Source: Letharia columbiana
Lineage: Eukaryota; Ascomycota; Lecanoromycetes; Lecanorales; Parmeliaceae
Reading direction: 5' to 3'
DNA: 64,000 nt
NCBI RefSeq assembly: GCF_014066305.1
Contig: NW_023501070.1
Location: 62,001 to 126,000, forward strand
The translations under genes and the position numbers were made by a program. Below the pieces are notes generated by a model, which was not told where the DNA came from, ran no database searches, and saw only the letters and a list, made by a program, of their open reading frames with translations. This document shows, one piece after another, positions 39,501 to 50,895 of this stretch. Each line of letters starts with the position of its first letter. The first letter of the stretch is position 1.

Positions 39501-40437
39501 AACTGAAATAGTTAAGTATCTCATAAAGCAAGAAAGGTACGATATTTCCGACGGAAGAGCTATCACTACTGCTGCAGCTGCAGGGCACGTAGATGTGCTG
39601 CAGTATCTACTTAGCCTTGGTCAGTACTCAGCCCAGCAACAAGGCCACATCGCCTTATCCTTGGCCGCAAAAAACGGACATGAGGCTGTTGTTGAAGTAC
39701 TAGCAGTTGCCGGAGCCGATCTCGACGCGTATGATAAGCAGACAGGTCGAAGTGTGGTCGATTTAGCGGCCATGAACGGCCATGACTCTGTAATACGGAC
39801 CTTAATGCAAAGAGGAGCCCAAAAATCTACAGGCCAGGGAGGATTGACCGCACTCCATCTCGCTGCTACAAACGGTCACGCTGCGGCAACCCGAGCGTTG
39901 CTTGAGTCCGGTTTCCCGGAAGACAAGGCCGATTCAAGTGGGCGAACTGCCCTACACCTAGCCGCAAAGTCAGGTCATAGTGCGGTGGCTGAGGTTTTGC
40001 TTAAGAACGGTGCCAATCCCTCATTGGAAGCACTTGCAACCGTGCCCTCTGGCGACCGATCCGGCGGGATGCCATTTCACCTGGCAGCGCAGGGCGGTCA
40101 CGTCAAGGTCCTAGAACTCTTCATGCAACACGTACCATCGGTCGATTTTCCCCGGACCATTTCAGAAAAAACCGCTCTTCACTCCGCGGTAGCTGGTGGT
40201 CAAGAAAAGGCGATCCGGTGGCTTATCAAGAATGGAGCTGACGTCAATGCAATGGATTTGGTTGGCGACACACCTCTCAATTGCGCTGCGAATCTAGGAG
40301 ATATGACTGCAGTCCGTGTGTTGCTAGAGCATGGGGCGATGGAGGGCCTTTACTCCAGAAGTCCCTGCCTCATCATGGACTCCCAACGCAGTATCGCATC
40401 AGAACTCTTCACGGGTAGTCGTCATCAAGAGCTATGA
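36524..40437 (+). CDS. NACHT-ankyrin NLR-like protein (seven exons)
   Basis: Inferred exons: 36524-36820, 36878-37082, 37218-37430, 37482-37655, 37709-37733, 37788-38375, 38421-40437; all phases agree and give 1172 residues. The N-terminal ~200 residues resemble the domain that precedes NACHT in many fungal NLRs (AWNRARDRYVEDL, ...LGPIWGSIKVLLH). Walker A GIPGCGKS lies at about residue 297 and is split by an intron just before the 25-nt exon 5; Walker B VFDGLDECE is at about 397. A winged-helix-like region follows (LPEGLGETYRRIL). About eight ankyrin-type repeats fill residues ~815-1145 (TALHLAA, GGHVKVLELF). Such NTPases act as intracellular sensors in self/non-self recognition; that role is inferred. 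An alternative ATG lies at 36500. The second intron (135 nt, in frame, no stop) is the least certain. The gene sits 260 bp from the repeat island. Confidence 0.85.
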
Positions 40438-41265
40438 CGATGGTGATGCAGGACTTTGAGGCCACCCACGTCTGATTGGTAAAGCGTGTTTTTGACCTTC
40501 AGCCATATGGGTTTACAAAGATTGATATCCACAAGAGAGGCCATCGTGCCTCGCCCGCACTACAGTAGCTAAACACAAACCTAGGTTTGATTAGCCGGAC
40601 AGATCGGCTAGTCTCAGACTAGCTCTAGTTTCTTTGTGGAGGGTGGACGGACAACAGCAACAAAGCCTTCAACACCTATGGCATACGAAACGCGACCGCA
40701 ACAGAACAAAGCAACAGCCTTGCATCTACTATTCTAAACCCCCTCAAAAGTCTCTCGCAAAGTTTGGTACAGCTTTCCCTTCATTGAGATCCGATACATT
40801 TCACAGTATTGTGTACGACCACAACCCAAGACAATGTGAGAATGGTACGTCACATCCTTGGACAGCAATAGATCTTCATAGAGGTACTAGGGTGAAGGTT
40901 TATTTTAACGCAAAGTTTCTTGGTACGAGTCTTTTCCGCTTTGGGCCTCACGGAAGGGAAAGCAAGAACCTTCAATCTAGATCCCGCCCATCTAACCTGT
41001 CCAACCACTTCTCTAGCAAATTTCCTCCAAATAAGTTGCCCGGCCTTTTCCAACATTCGAGATCCACCATTATCTCCCCATTAAGATATCTTCAGAAACA
41101 TGAACAATATCTTGCAAAAGTAGGTGAGCTAGTGAGACGCGAATTGCAGTTGCCTATTCCCGTGCACCGTCATTGAAAACCCAATGGTCCTTTGGAAATC
41201 TTATAAGCTCTCGATACGGGTGGAGGCAACACACTCAGCACCCGCGCATTCATACCCGCCTATGC
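40438..41265. other. Intergenic region between convergent genes
   Basis: Lies between the stop of the NLR gene and the stop of the minus-strand gene. A 180-codon plus frame (40634-41176) is present but has no recognisable pattern, atypical composition and no homology cue, so it is left uncalled. Presumably two 3' untranslated regions. Confidence 0.5.
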
Positions 41266-43187
41266 TCAATGTCCCCGCCCTTCCTTTCCAACAAAATAGC
41301 GCCAGAAAGCCCGATACGGTGTCGAATTCGCAATCCTACTGGGCATAGGGCCACGGAGTGGAAGGGGACGATTCGTTCCCTCAATCTGAATGTCCTGATC
41401 AAACAGTGCCGCCGAATCCGGATGTCGGTGAATCGGCGACGGTGGTGGAGGCAGAGCGCGACCTTCCAATCTCGCCAAGGCCAGATCGAAATGCGCCTGC
41501 CGATTGGGATCTGCGTTCAGTGACGAATCTGCCACCGAAGTTCTCACATGCGACAGTGAATAGTGCGATGTGTCGATTGGATGTCCGATTGCTTGCTCGT
41601 TGCGTCGACGAGCCGCTCCATCGAGCCTAGGAGACTCTGCCATACCGCGATCTTCCAACAGCCCTGGCCACTTCGTATTGATGTATACCCTCCTGGATTC
41701 CGGACTAGATGCGCCTCCGAAACCGAATGAAGATGTTGTGGCCGGGACAGTGGTAACTGGCTGATCTGTTGCCAACTTTGAGTCCTTTGCAAAGCTGTTG
41801 AACTTTAAATGCCCAAGACGTCTCAGATTCGAGATGTCTTTGAGCGCCTTGGAACGAATGGCTGGCTTCCCAATTTTCTTCGATGACGATACACCATTCG
41901 AGACGTCGGCAAAAACCCCAAATGCTCTGCCGGTGCTAGCAGGCGCCTTTGCTTCACGCGAAGGCTCGTCACGAGGCTCGGAGACAAATGCCCACTGATC
42001 CAGCTGTGAATGTTCCGGAAATTCACGTCGGAACGTCGGGCCCGGCGGCTCAGCATACGTCTCCCGACAAATACGCTCACAAGACTTCTCGAACAGCGGT
42101 GAAGAGGTATCCTGCTCACTGCCATTGCTGTGAATCGACGGCGTCGACGTCCGTAGCGGCTTATCGAAGTCCAGTGGAATTGGCGAGATCGTACGGACCA
42201 GACCCCGGCCCCGACGTGCCTCTGGTTGCATTTCCGAGCTGCGAAATGGCTGTCTGATGACAGTAGCCTTTAAATCCAACGTCCCATGCCCGAGCGCGAA
42301 ACGAATATTCGCAGCAGCAATCGCCCTCTCCCACGCATTAGACGAAGATTTCCTCGAATCCGTCGAAGCCCAGGAATCAGTCGAGTCAGCATATCGTAGT
42401 GAATATGGGCTTCTCATGCGACGAGTCCCGTCACCAAATCTGATTACTCTCCCGAAACTCTCCGATGCTGCGGCGATATTCTGCTCCAGCTCGTATTCAG
42501 CCTGATCGATCACTTCACCGTATTGATCCGCAAAGACTTCGACTTCACCTGTCTCGGCATCGGGTGCGAAGTGAATGGGACGACGATGGTCGATGGCGGC
42601 AATTAGTCTGTCGATCTTCCTATTCATTCGCTCGTTTTCTTCATCGGAGAGAAGACGAGGACATGAGTCTGATCCGATGGCGAGGCTTGCTAGCCCGTGG
42701 CGAACTGGAGACTGATGATCTGTGTCGACAGCGGTATGGTAACTCTCGACTTCACACACATCTGATTGCGCGTCATTGTTCTGGGTGCGATGGGCAATCT
42801 CCCTCATCATGCCTGTTCGCTCCAGCATAGAACCAGTCATCGGTTCATTTCCACCAGTCACAGCGGCCTCTACATCCCGATCGCCTCCCTTGGCGTTAGA
42901 GCCGACGAGCGTTTTCACCGACCCATAGCATTTCCCAAGCCAGCCTGAGCCTAGGCGACTTTGGAAGCGAGAAGGTGTGCTACGTCCACATCAGTACCTC
43001 TCCAACGGAATCTTCAAACGAGGCAAAAACAAATTACACACCTTGACTCTTCCCGCTTGACAGCCCCTTCATCTTGGAGACGCCCAGTGTCATCACACTC
43101 CACCATCTCACTGACATCCGTTTGATAGAGCGGCAGCGAAGGTGATGCTGGGATTTCGGCGTTCTCGAAAGCTCCTGGTATACTCAT
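41266..43187 (-). CDS. Large hypothetical protein (two exons)
   Basis: Exon 1 43187-43042 starts at ATG (MSIPGAFENAE...) and ends AG|GTGTGT; a 62-nt intron (43041-42980, acceptor GACGTAG) follows; exon 2 runs 42979-41266. Phases agree and the product is 619 residues. I do not recognise a domain. The protein is largely hydrophilic and serine-rich, with an acidic central part (GEVEVFADQYGEVIDQAEYE) and a possibly ordered, conserved-looking C-terminus (PYRAFWRYFVGKE). No signal peptide or membrane segment. The long frame without stops, consistent splice phase and normal composition argue for a real gene. It might be a cytoskeletal or cell-cycle-associated low-complexity protein, but that is only an impression from composition. 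Confidence 0.72.
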
Positions 43188-43763
43188 GGACGCTACTAAG
43201 AAGACAGCGGTATCTAAGCAGGTGGACGACGATGGACTGAGTAGTACGAAGAAGATCGGTGGTATAAAAGCGGAAGACTGGGTTTAAGTATAAGAGCCAT
43301 GTTATATATCCTCATCACCCTCGACGAGTCCACGACACTCTCAACCAGATGCGGTGTTATCAGTCTTCTTACATTCACGCAAGATCTCCTGTCCTGAACA
43401 CGTCCAATGAAAACCACGGATGAGGTGTGTTGTTGGTATAGGATCTGTGTCAATCATTTTGAAGAGTATCCTTTTCTTTGTTCGGCCGTAGAGGTGCGCT
43501 ATCGATGGAAGCCAAAGAGCTTATTGCAAGATGGTGCTTGCGGCGCATTTAGCTTGACATAGCACTCTTACATATTTCCTAAATGAAAGCTCTTCACTAC
43601 TGACTCTTCGCTGCTGAATCATCAAGAAAGTATTTCCGGCAACTTGCAAACACCACTGGACACGAACTTGGGAACATTCAGATTGTGCAAACGAGAATGG
43701 CCATCTCTCTGGACCACATCACATCTTTTCCCCCCCTCCAATATATTTGAAAAAAAACAAACA

Positions 43764-43805
<42 letters not shown>

Positions 43806-43892
43806 CCCAAAAAAAAATTTTTTTTAAAAAAAAAAAAAACACGATTACCTCTCAAGGATCTTGAGTAGCGCACACAAAGAAGAAAAGATACC
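43188..43892. other. Intergenic region upstream of divergent genes
   Basis: Presumed promoter region for the minus gene at 41266-43187 and the possible plus gene at 43893. It holds a TATA-like word on the minus strand (TATATAAC, about 43294-43302) and the homopolymer block at 43750-43839. No gene is seen. Confidence 0.5.
43750..43839. repeat. A/C/T homopolymer block
   Basis: About 90 bp of A runs broken by CAAACACA, then CCCCC, nine A, eight T and again A. The order C-run, A-run, T-run, A-run is the same as at 36140-36200, hinting at a shared technical cause. Confidence 0.85.
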
Positions 43893-44093
43893 ATGTCAGA
43901 CACAAAGCCAGCCACCGGCTTCAAGCCCAGGAACGGCGCCCAAACTCGAGATACTAAAGCCCAAATAGATGCAAAAAAAGCCAGCACCGTGGCAGAATCG
44001 TTTTCACCTTCCGGGCTTCAAGCCTCGCGAACGAAAGCGAAAATGGGGAATTTGGTGTTGGGAAATGCAAACTCGACGGGATCGGACGCTTGA
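43893..44093 (+). CDS. Possible small hypothetical protein
   Basis: Single exon of 66 codons with a good start context (GATACCATGTC). The product starts MSDTKPATGFKPRNGAQ and is basic, polar and probably disordered. A short stretch (about 25 bp around GCGCCCAAACTCG, 43935) is repeated at 44616 with a frame-breaking insertion. No family recognised; it may be a chance frame. Confidence 0.3.
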   Translation: MSDTKPATGFKPRNGAQTRDTKAQIDAKKASTVAESFSPSGLQASRTKAKMGNLVLGNANSTGSDA

Positions 44094-46331
44094 GACGGCA
44101 AGGTCGTAGTGCTCTCCGAGTTTGAAGATCACATGTTCGCATGGGCAAGTTGCCCTACATTTGGCGGCAGTATATTGTGTGTACAGCCGGGATTCCCCCA
44201 AAAGACCAACACGGGAATGAATATACCCTGAATTCATGGGTTTGATCCCCTCAAATTTTGAAAAAAGAACCTTTTTTAGCCACAGACACCCTAGAGTTGT
44301 GGAGAAATTCAAATTGGATTGTCGTTCATTCCTGACAGAGGTATACATTGGCCTCCGTCTGGAATGAACCTTCAAAATGTGAAGTTTCTAAGATTGATCA
44401 AGCTCCCCGGATTTACCAAACCTCTTCATACATTGAAATAGGGACATGCTATCGCAGTAACTTCCCCGAACGATTCTACATACATTTTCTTCACAAAGGG
44501 AGAAAACATATACAGCCCTCTGTCGAGACATCATAAGTCCACCCATCCGCATCCGGGTGCCGTATCCAGGTGGGGGGGGGGGGGGCTTCAGAGCCCTATG
44601 TTGGAATCTGTAGAGTGCGCCCAAACTCGTAGATACTAAATGCCTCAAATATTTGATTGAACATCGACAGTAGATACTCGTGTTGACCGGAAAGATGCAC
44701 TTAAAAATCATGCGGTGCGGGATCTGACACTATCGTACCAGGAAGTGTACCCTAGCCGTATCCGGATGGGAAAGCCAGGGGAGTGGAGGGGGTCGATGTA
44801 TCGCTTCTCTTTTTCAAGTAGACGGTCGCGTACTTAGACAGTAGAAAGCGAACACCCTTGGCATAGTACCTGATATCCCACTTCTTTCCTCACATGATCC
44901 CCTTCCTGCGCAACTTTTCACAAGGACGGCGGCGACATTTTGAGCATGTAGTGCTTCCATTGAGCGACCCAAAGTAGTATGCTCTGGTAAAGCAGCCTCT
45001 CCAGCTGAAGGGAGGATGTAGTTCCTTCAGATCAAATTCTCAACTGTCGCTTCTGTAGAAGGTTTTCTGGTGATTTACCGGCCTATTAGATCGTTATGCT
45101 TAGCAAACTGTGCGTGACTGTTGAACACCAGAGTATTTGTCGAAGGAGGGAGCGAGAGAGGGAGAGAGAGTTGGAGGGAGAAATAGAAGGACTAGCAATA
45201 CATCGGTGTTCGTGGGTTGGAAAGCGTAAGACCTGTCCAAAATCAGCTTCCTCGCTTTCGCAAAACTCGATCTGGAGGACCTAGAGCACCCTTAGACCTG
45301 ACTCTACCTGAGAAAGAATCTTTCACCTTTCTAAGCTTTTAATCAACCCATTCAAGAACCCGCACCAGGGTCGAGGTACCTTTATAAGGACATAGATGGC
45401 TTGGTGGTTCGAGCCCAACCGCTCGGCCTTTCCCACTGCTGTATCATTGTAATTCCAAGAGAGCGTGTCTTGCTGTTGAAGTAGTGGTAGACATGGCTCT
45501 TGAGTATGAGAGGTCTTGAGATGGCTTGCTGGAAAGGGGACCTTACGTCCATAGAGCGGCTCACAGGGGGCTTGGAGACGTCTAATTGAACAAAGCCGTA
45601 AGCTGTCAGCGTTCGGAACAGAGGAAGAGATGGGGGAGAAACTCCACAATAGCACCCACACGTCGCCCTGTTGGTCGAGCTTTGAGAACAGTCACCCAAG
45701 GTGTTCGCGTGTCTGTAGCCATAGTGCTAAGCTCTCGCGGCGACACTTTGATTTAGACTTCCATAGTATTTTCCAGCGCTAACTCGCAGTTGCTCTTTTA
45801 CAATATCAGCCTGGAGGACTGTAGCAAAGTCATGAGTCTTGAGGTGTAGGGTGCAACGGTTGCTTCAAAAGTTGTGGTTAGCGGGCTACAAGCCCGTTGC
45901 TTGTAGGATGTGGAAGACTAGTGAGGCAGTCAGCGGGGGCATGAAAAGGACTGCACTTGGCAACTGGCAGCAGGGACGTGCTAAATAAATGGCCTGGCTT
46001 TCGATCGACGTTCGTATATGCCCTAGACATAGTCCCGACATCTGCAGCAATGTTCTGACTGAAGGAGGAGGATTGGCGGCTTTGGAAGGGTCTTTCAAAA
46101 GCAGTAGGGTCCTCCGATCCAGAAGCGTACGGAGTTCCTTACAGCCTTAGCGCTTCGCTTCGGTCTTGGCTTGGTACAAGATCACCAGAGCCTTCACACA
46201 AAGCTGCAACTCACCCACATACATCTAGAATCCACCAGACACTCTACACAGAACTCGCACCCACCACGGAACAGATTTTATCTGCACTTAGCCATCTTTA
46301 CCACACAGGATCATAGCAAAAGTCGCTTGAA
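44094..46331. other. Intergenic region, 2.2 kb
   Basis: No supported gene. It contains a run of 14 G at 44572-44585, a GA-rich tract (GAGAGAGGGAGAGAGAG, about 45152-45170), and several 60-112 codon frames on both strands without family pattern or consistent splice signals. A T-arm-like GGTTCGAGCCC at 45407 has no tRNA around it. The last 150 bp, C/A-rich, are probably leader of the gene at 46332. Confidence 0.5.
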
Positions 46332-46818
46332 ATGCCGGAATCCAAGCAGGACACCCTCCCTGACATGCTGAAGCTGATGACAGACGTCGAGATCAAGAAT
46401 GACGTCCAAGTCATGTTAGGGACAGACGGTTCAGCATTGTACACATGGGGTGACGTGGACACCTACATGAAGAAGAACGCCACCTCCTTGGATCCTGACC
46501 TCGTTAGAAGCGTCATGCAGAAATTGCGTGACGCATACAAGATGAAGAAGTTCAATGAGGAGCTAACGAGAGCCCTGGAGTATGACCATCCCTTCACATC
46601 GTACCGATTTATCTGCTAACGTCGCGCATAGAGCGGTCCAGATCGGCACGATTGCTGGCGGTGAAACGGACAACACTGACGACGACGACAATGACACTGA
46701 TGACACTGATAACAAAATCCTCACCCCTCTCAGCCGCAATACCGATGTCGAGAAGGCAGGAAGGGATGAAAATCCAATGGACCATGGTCTTCGAGCCACC
46801 ACCGTCGGCCAAGAGTAA
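46332..46818 (+). CDS. Small TWG-motif protein A (two exons)
   Basis: Exon 1 46332-46579, intron 46580-46631 (donor GTATGA, branch TGCTAAC, acceptor GCATAG), exon 2 46632-46818; 144 residues. Residues ~10-80 form a predicted helical unit with MLKLM, V.VMLG..G, YTWGDVDTYM and VMQKLRDAY; the same pattern is in the protein at 50136 with an intron in the same phase (2) at the same place, so they are paralogues. The C-terminal part is acidic and disordered (DNTDDDDNDTDDTD). No domain name is known to me. The frame stays open for another ~40 codons after the TAA (see findings), so the natural end may be at about 46938. Confidence 0.65.
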
Positions 46819-48914
46819 GAGCATCTTCTCCCGGAGGCACCGCCTGTCCGGGACTATCGCGACGCCAATGGCGTCGACCATGGTTACGCCATGAGGGAGG
46901 CGTTGCTGAACCCTAGGCCGGATCCCTGGGCCCTAATCTGAGCCAACACCCACTGGTGAGTACTTAGACGCTTCTAAACAGCCGTACAGAGGACGCTAAT
47001 GCCTGTAGAACCCCTGCCTCTGCCACCTACGTTATCCTTCCGACCGACAAAAAGACAAGCAACAGGGATAATTCACCAAACGAGGGTAGTAGTGGTTGGG
47101 GTCTCGATGGATATCCTCGGCTTTCATTTCTTTAGTCATCGGTCCCCAAGGGGAGGAACATACTGCTTGCGGAGCGACGGCATGCCATGCTTATGTGGCT
47201 GCTGTCTATGCTCAAAAGTTTTGCTTTTTCGATTGGAGGATGAGCACTTCAGGCGCGAAAGATGAGGTCCATCAATGGCATGATAGGCAAGGGATATGAT
47301 AGGGCAAACACCACGTGGTCATCTTCCAAGGCACCATGTCAAACTGTCTACTCAATGAACCCTCATGCAGAACTTCGCCATGACAACAGCTTGAGCCTAC
47401 CCAATCTGTGCTCCAGTGACAATCTGAAGGGAATGTGATTCCACGGACAGCAATGTCTTTGAAGCATGACAAACATCAAGTCTTCCTACTGAAATGCCGG
47501 CAATCTACACCCTTAGCGCCTGTTTCGCCCCACCTTACCTTGACATTTCAATTACGTAATAGCACCCACTTACCTGCCTTCGTCTTAGCCGTATCTCACG
47601 CTACTCTGGCCACGCGGGCGCAAAGATATGTTCCAATATCATGTCTTTGTCCTTGGTTCTTTTATACAATGCTGACTTGACCATCACCTCTTTCCACCAA
47701 GCAGCCCAAAACAAAAAGCAATGGCAATCTATCTGTATCCCTTTATGTTCACATTCCTATCTATAGATAATTGAGCTTGCAATGATCCAACAAGTCGACT
47801 AGCTAAGCTTCAGACTGGTACATCGAAGACTCTTAAAAATATACATAACAGCTTGGGTATCCCTCTGTACTACTAGCCCAGGAGTTCGAGCCAGGGGCAG
47901 CAGCAGCCTGCAACACGTTCAAAAAAGACGTAAGTAAATATATGAACATAGAAAGAGAGAAACGGTCACAGCAGAAACGCAGTCAATCAAGACCACCAAC
48001 ATAGACTGTATCACGGCCTATCAGCCCATCTATTCTATAAGCCCCGTTGAACTACATTCCTTCCCAATCTTCATGTAACATGCTCCCTCGTTCAGCAAAA
48101 GCCAGGACTGATGATTAAAAGCACCCCTCCACCGCCTCTCCTCTCGAACCAGCAGTCTCCGTATCTCATCCGCGACGAACCTGGGCAGCGTACTGTCCTT
48201 AACGAAAACAGACCGCAGTGCGGAGGGGGAAAAGGTCCCTCGCGCCTCTTCGGAACCAGTGCCTGGCCGCCACAGAACTCCCAGCCATTTTCATCTCTTT
48301 ACACACGGCCCTTCTTTCCAATATCTCCATACAGTGAGCCATTCCTCCCATCTCTTTCTTCAAGTTGTCTAACATCATCACAGCAGCTCATTCTGCCAAC
48401 ATTCCTCCCACGTAACCCGGTCCGTCGTAGGCAGGGGCAAGAACGTGGTCGTCGTCGGTAAAACGGAGATGTTCGCTGAACGGACAGGAGGGAAGGGAAG
48501 GGAAGGCGTCAGTGCCATCCTAGAGAAGTTTTCAACTCGGTGGGCGTTGCAACTACTGAAGGAGAAAAACTGTTTGAACTGTCAGCAAAGTCTCCAATAT
48601 TTACTCTTTGGTTGAAAGAACGAACAGAACTTCCTGCTCTTACTACATACCGTTGCGTGGAAACCGAACCAGAAAGCAGAAGGCAGTCTCGGCTCAATCC
48701 GGTCCGATCGTTGTAATATACCCGCGACGGGTCCTTTCAATACAATTCCCTCCCTGCCACCCAGGAAACACGAATGAAAACTTTTCTTCCCGTTCTTCCC
48801 TCTTTCACTACCCAACCTACGGCTCGACAAAGACGCGCGGCATACCTCTTGCTTTTTTGAAGGCATCACGGAATCTCCATTCAACCCGCCACATTCGAAC
48901 AAACATCGTCCACA
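46819..48914. other. Intergenic region, 2.1 kb
   Basis: After an in-frame downstream extension to about 46938, no supported gene is seen. Short frames at 46999-47300, 48111-48461 (plus) and 48199-48902 (minus) lack family patterns. Near 47915-47840 on the minus strand, a CAG acceptor followed by a short alanine-rich open end might be a terminal exon, but no upstream exon could be linked. The stretch before 48915 is probably the leader of the next gene. Confidence 0.45.
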
Positions 48915-49535
48915 ATGATGTCCTCCTCAACAGCAGAGAAGGCGAGAACGACTCTCGCATCCCTGAACTTCATCGCTCGGATCGGTAGAATACTACCCTT
49001 GACAAATTGGCACGCACCTAATCTAACCCTTCTTCTCTAGTCTACGGCATCCGATCATCCGCGCCCCTGGAGACGTTGACGAAGATCATACTCGTCAACG
49101 CTATCGCCCGAAACGGTGCGTCATTCCCAACCATGCTTCCGTACCTACGCGTGCTAATCATAGCCTAAGTTCGCGGCAGCATAACGGCACCGGCGATGCA
49201 CGAAAGCCGTGAAAGCGTGAGCAGCAGCGAGGTCGATGGGGACGATAGCGGCTACGAAGCCGATGCGGATGAGCCAAAGGAGGATTCTAAAGGGGCGGGA
49301 GAGGCAGACAACGCCGAGGAGCCGGACAGCAGCACTGACGGGACGGATACGGATACGGATACAAGCCATAACTGTGAGTTAGTATCTCCATCTTCTAGAA
49401 GTTCGCTGCTGACTGGTTCAAGGGTATGTCTCCGATGCTGAATACCTCGCATCCTGCCTCGAATCCCTTGATTACGAACGCGAAGGCGAGTACCAAGATG
49501 GGGACGACGTCGTCGATTACAAGTACGATAGTTAG
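48915..49535 (+). CDS. Small acidic hypothetical protein (four exons)
   Basis: Exons 48915-48984, 49041-49115, 49170-49373, 49423-49535. Three introns of 56, 54 and 49 nt have donors GTAGAA, GTGCGT and GTGAGT, and branch sites TCTAAC, GCTAAT and GCTGAC. All phases agree, giving 153 residues. An alternative ATG is at 48918. The first ~50 residues are helical and rather hydrophobic (LASLNFIARIVYG, TLTKIILVNAIARN); the rest is strongly acidic and disordered, with a TD repeat encoded by GATACGGATACG (49347-49362) and a C-terminus rich in Asp and Tyr. No family recognised. The three well-formed introns argue strongly for a real, expressed gene. It lies between the TWG-motif paralogues. Confidence 0.62.
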
Positions 49536-50135
49536 GATGCGGCTGGATCGACTTTTGCTCTGTGTACGTTTGAATAAGCGCACATGAAGAGCCAGAAGGC
49601 AGCTTCAGCGTGCTAAATGTCCGTGACTTTTCGTGACTACTGGGCCGCCGCATATGTCCATGTAGCTCTTTCTCTGTAACCAGGAGCCGTCTAAGCCGAG
49701 TGTAAGAGCTGCTGCAATCCGTGTTGGCTTTCGATGTGTGCGTGAGATGCCGCGGACTGAAAGAAGCATCTGTAACACTATCTAGAGACAATGAAAGGCA
49801 CGAAAGAAGTAATCGGGTCAGGAGAAGTAGAATGTCGGTATCCACGGAAGAGCACATAGATGAAAGAAAAAATGGCTTGAGGGTCTTGGCATTTATTTGC
49901 ACGAGTCACCGGATTCGCACAAAGCTTCACCGAAACCGAACACACCTCGGTCATCAGAAGCACCCCGAAATTTCTACCCTAGTACCTACCGTGTCCTTCA
50001 AGAGTAAGTCGCTCTGGCTAGTCATCCCTTTGACTTCGAGTTCAGTCAATCGTGACGCCTTCTGGCTGACATTGTTAGCAACAGAACCAAGCATCCCCTT
50101 CATCAACACCAGCGTCATTCCACCAGTCCCTTACC
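49536..50135. other. Intergenic region
   Basis: Presumed promoter and leader for the gene at 50136. Longer frames at 49721-50233 (plus) and 49252-49902 (minus) overlap real exons in other frames and look incidental. Confidence 0.5.
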
Positions 50136-50895
50136 ATGGCCGGCACGTTCACTACTTACGCAGAGATGTTGGAGGCCATGAAGGGTCTCCATTTGGCAAA
50201 ATCCGTGATGGATCTGCTTGGCCCGGCTGGTAAACACGTCAAGACGTGGGGCCAACTAGATTCGTTCATGCACAGCCAGCAGCTCAACAAACGCACCTTT
50301 CTTACACCACAACGCATCGCGGATCTTCTCCTTCAGAAGCTCCGCGGCTTCTACCTTGCCAATGAGGCCCGCAAGGGCAGTAATGAGTAAGGACGCATGT
50401 TCCAAGAGAGTGAATGATCACTGACAACCCATAAGTCTCGGCTTAACGGGTCCCTACCGTTTCAACCCCACCTCCAACCCTCCTCGGGCTTCAACAATGC
50501 CCACAAGATCTTCTCGACGCGGCATTCGTAGAGCCGCCGGAAGGAAGGGCCGTGGACGACGGCCAATGCCCAGCTACGGGGATTCACGACCGTCCCAGTC
50601 TCTAGAACAGGAAAGCCCATCGCACAATGGCAGCCCGGCCGCCATGAAGCCGAAGATAGAGCCCTCTTCCGGCTCGACAACCGCGGCCGAGGAGGTACTC
50701 ATCGCACTTCCAGCCGCCACGGCAGTGGTGGAAGGTCTTCTCTGTTTGCCTAAAGCCATCGAGCCAGAGAAGCAGCCCGCTTCCAGCTCGAAGACCGCGC
50801 CGGTGAAGGCACCTGCGGCGCACACAACTCCGGTGCGGGATGGGGAGGGTCTCAAGTGGTTTCCCGATGAAGATGCCAAGTTGGAAGACGTCTAG
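50136..50895 (+). CDS. Small TWG-motif protein B (two exons)
   Basis: Exon 1 50136-50386, intron 50387-50435 (49 nt; donor GTAAGG, branch CACTGAC, acceptor CATAAG), exon 2 50436-50895; 236 residues. Start context TACCATGGC is strong. Residues ~8-80 parallel the protein at 46332: EMLEAM, V.DLLG..G, KTWGQLDSFM, LLLQKLRGFY, followed by a phase-2 intron in both. The second half is different: an arginine/glycine-rich basic stretch (RRAAGRKGRGRR) and a Ser/Pro/Ala-rich tail ending PDEDAKLEDV. The basic stretch suggests nucleic-acid or nuclear association, which is inference. No named domain. Confidence 0.7.

Noticed and set aside
40634..41176. 180-codon plus frame between the NLR gene and the minus gene
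   Set aside because: No domain pattern, unusual Gln/Arg/Ser composition, convergent trailer position; treated as chance.
41358..42830. Several plus-strand frames opposite the 619-residue gene
   Set aside because: Antisense shadows of a long, spliced minus-strand gene.
45380..45440. T-arm-like GGTTCGAGCCC suggesting a tRNA
   Set aside because: The stem does not pair and no acceptor, D-arm or anticodon arm is present. A similar word at about 47886 fails too.
48111..48461. 116-codon proline-rich plus frame
   Set aside because: C/T-rich sequence bias, no family pattern, no splice context; likely leader or spacer.
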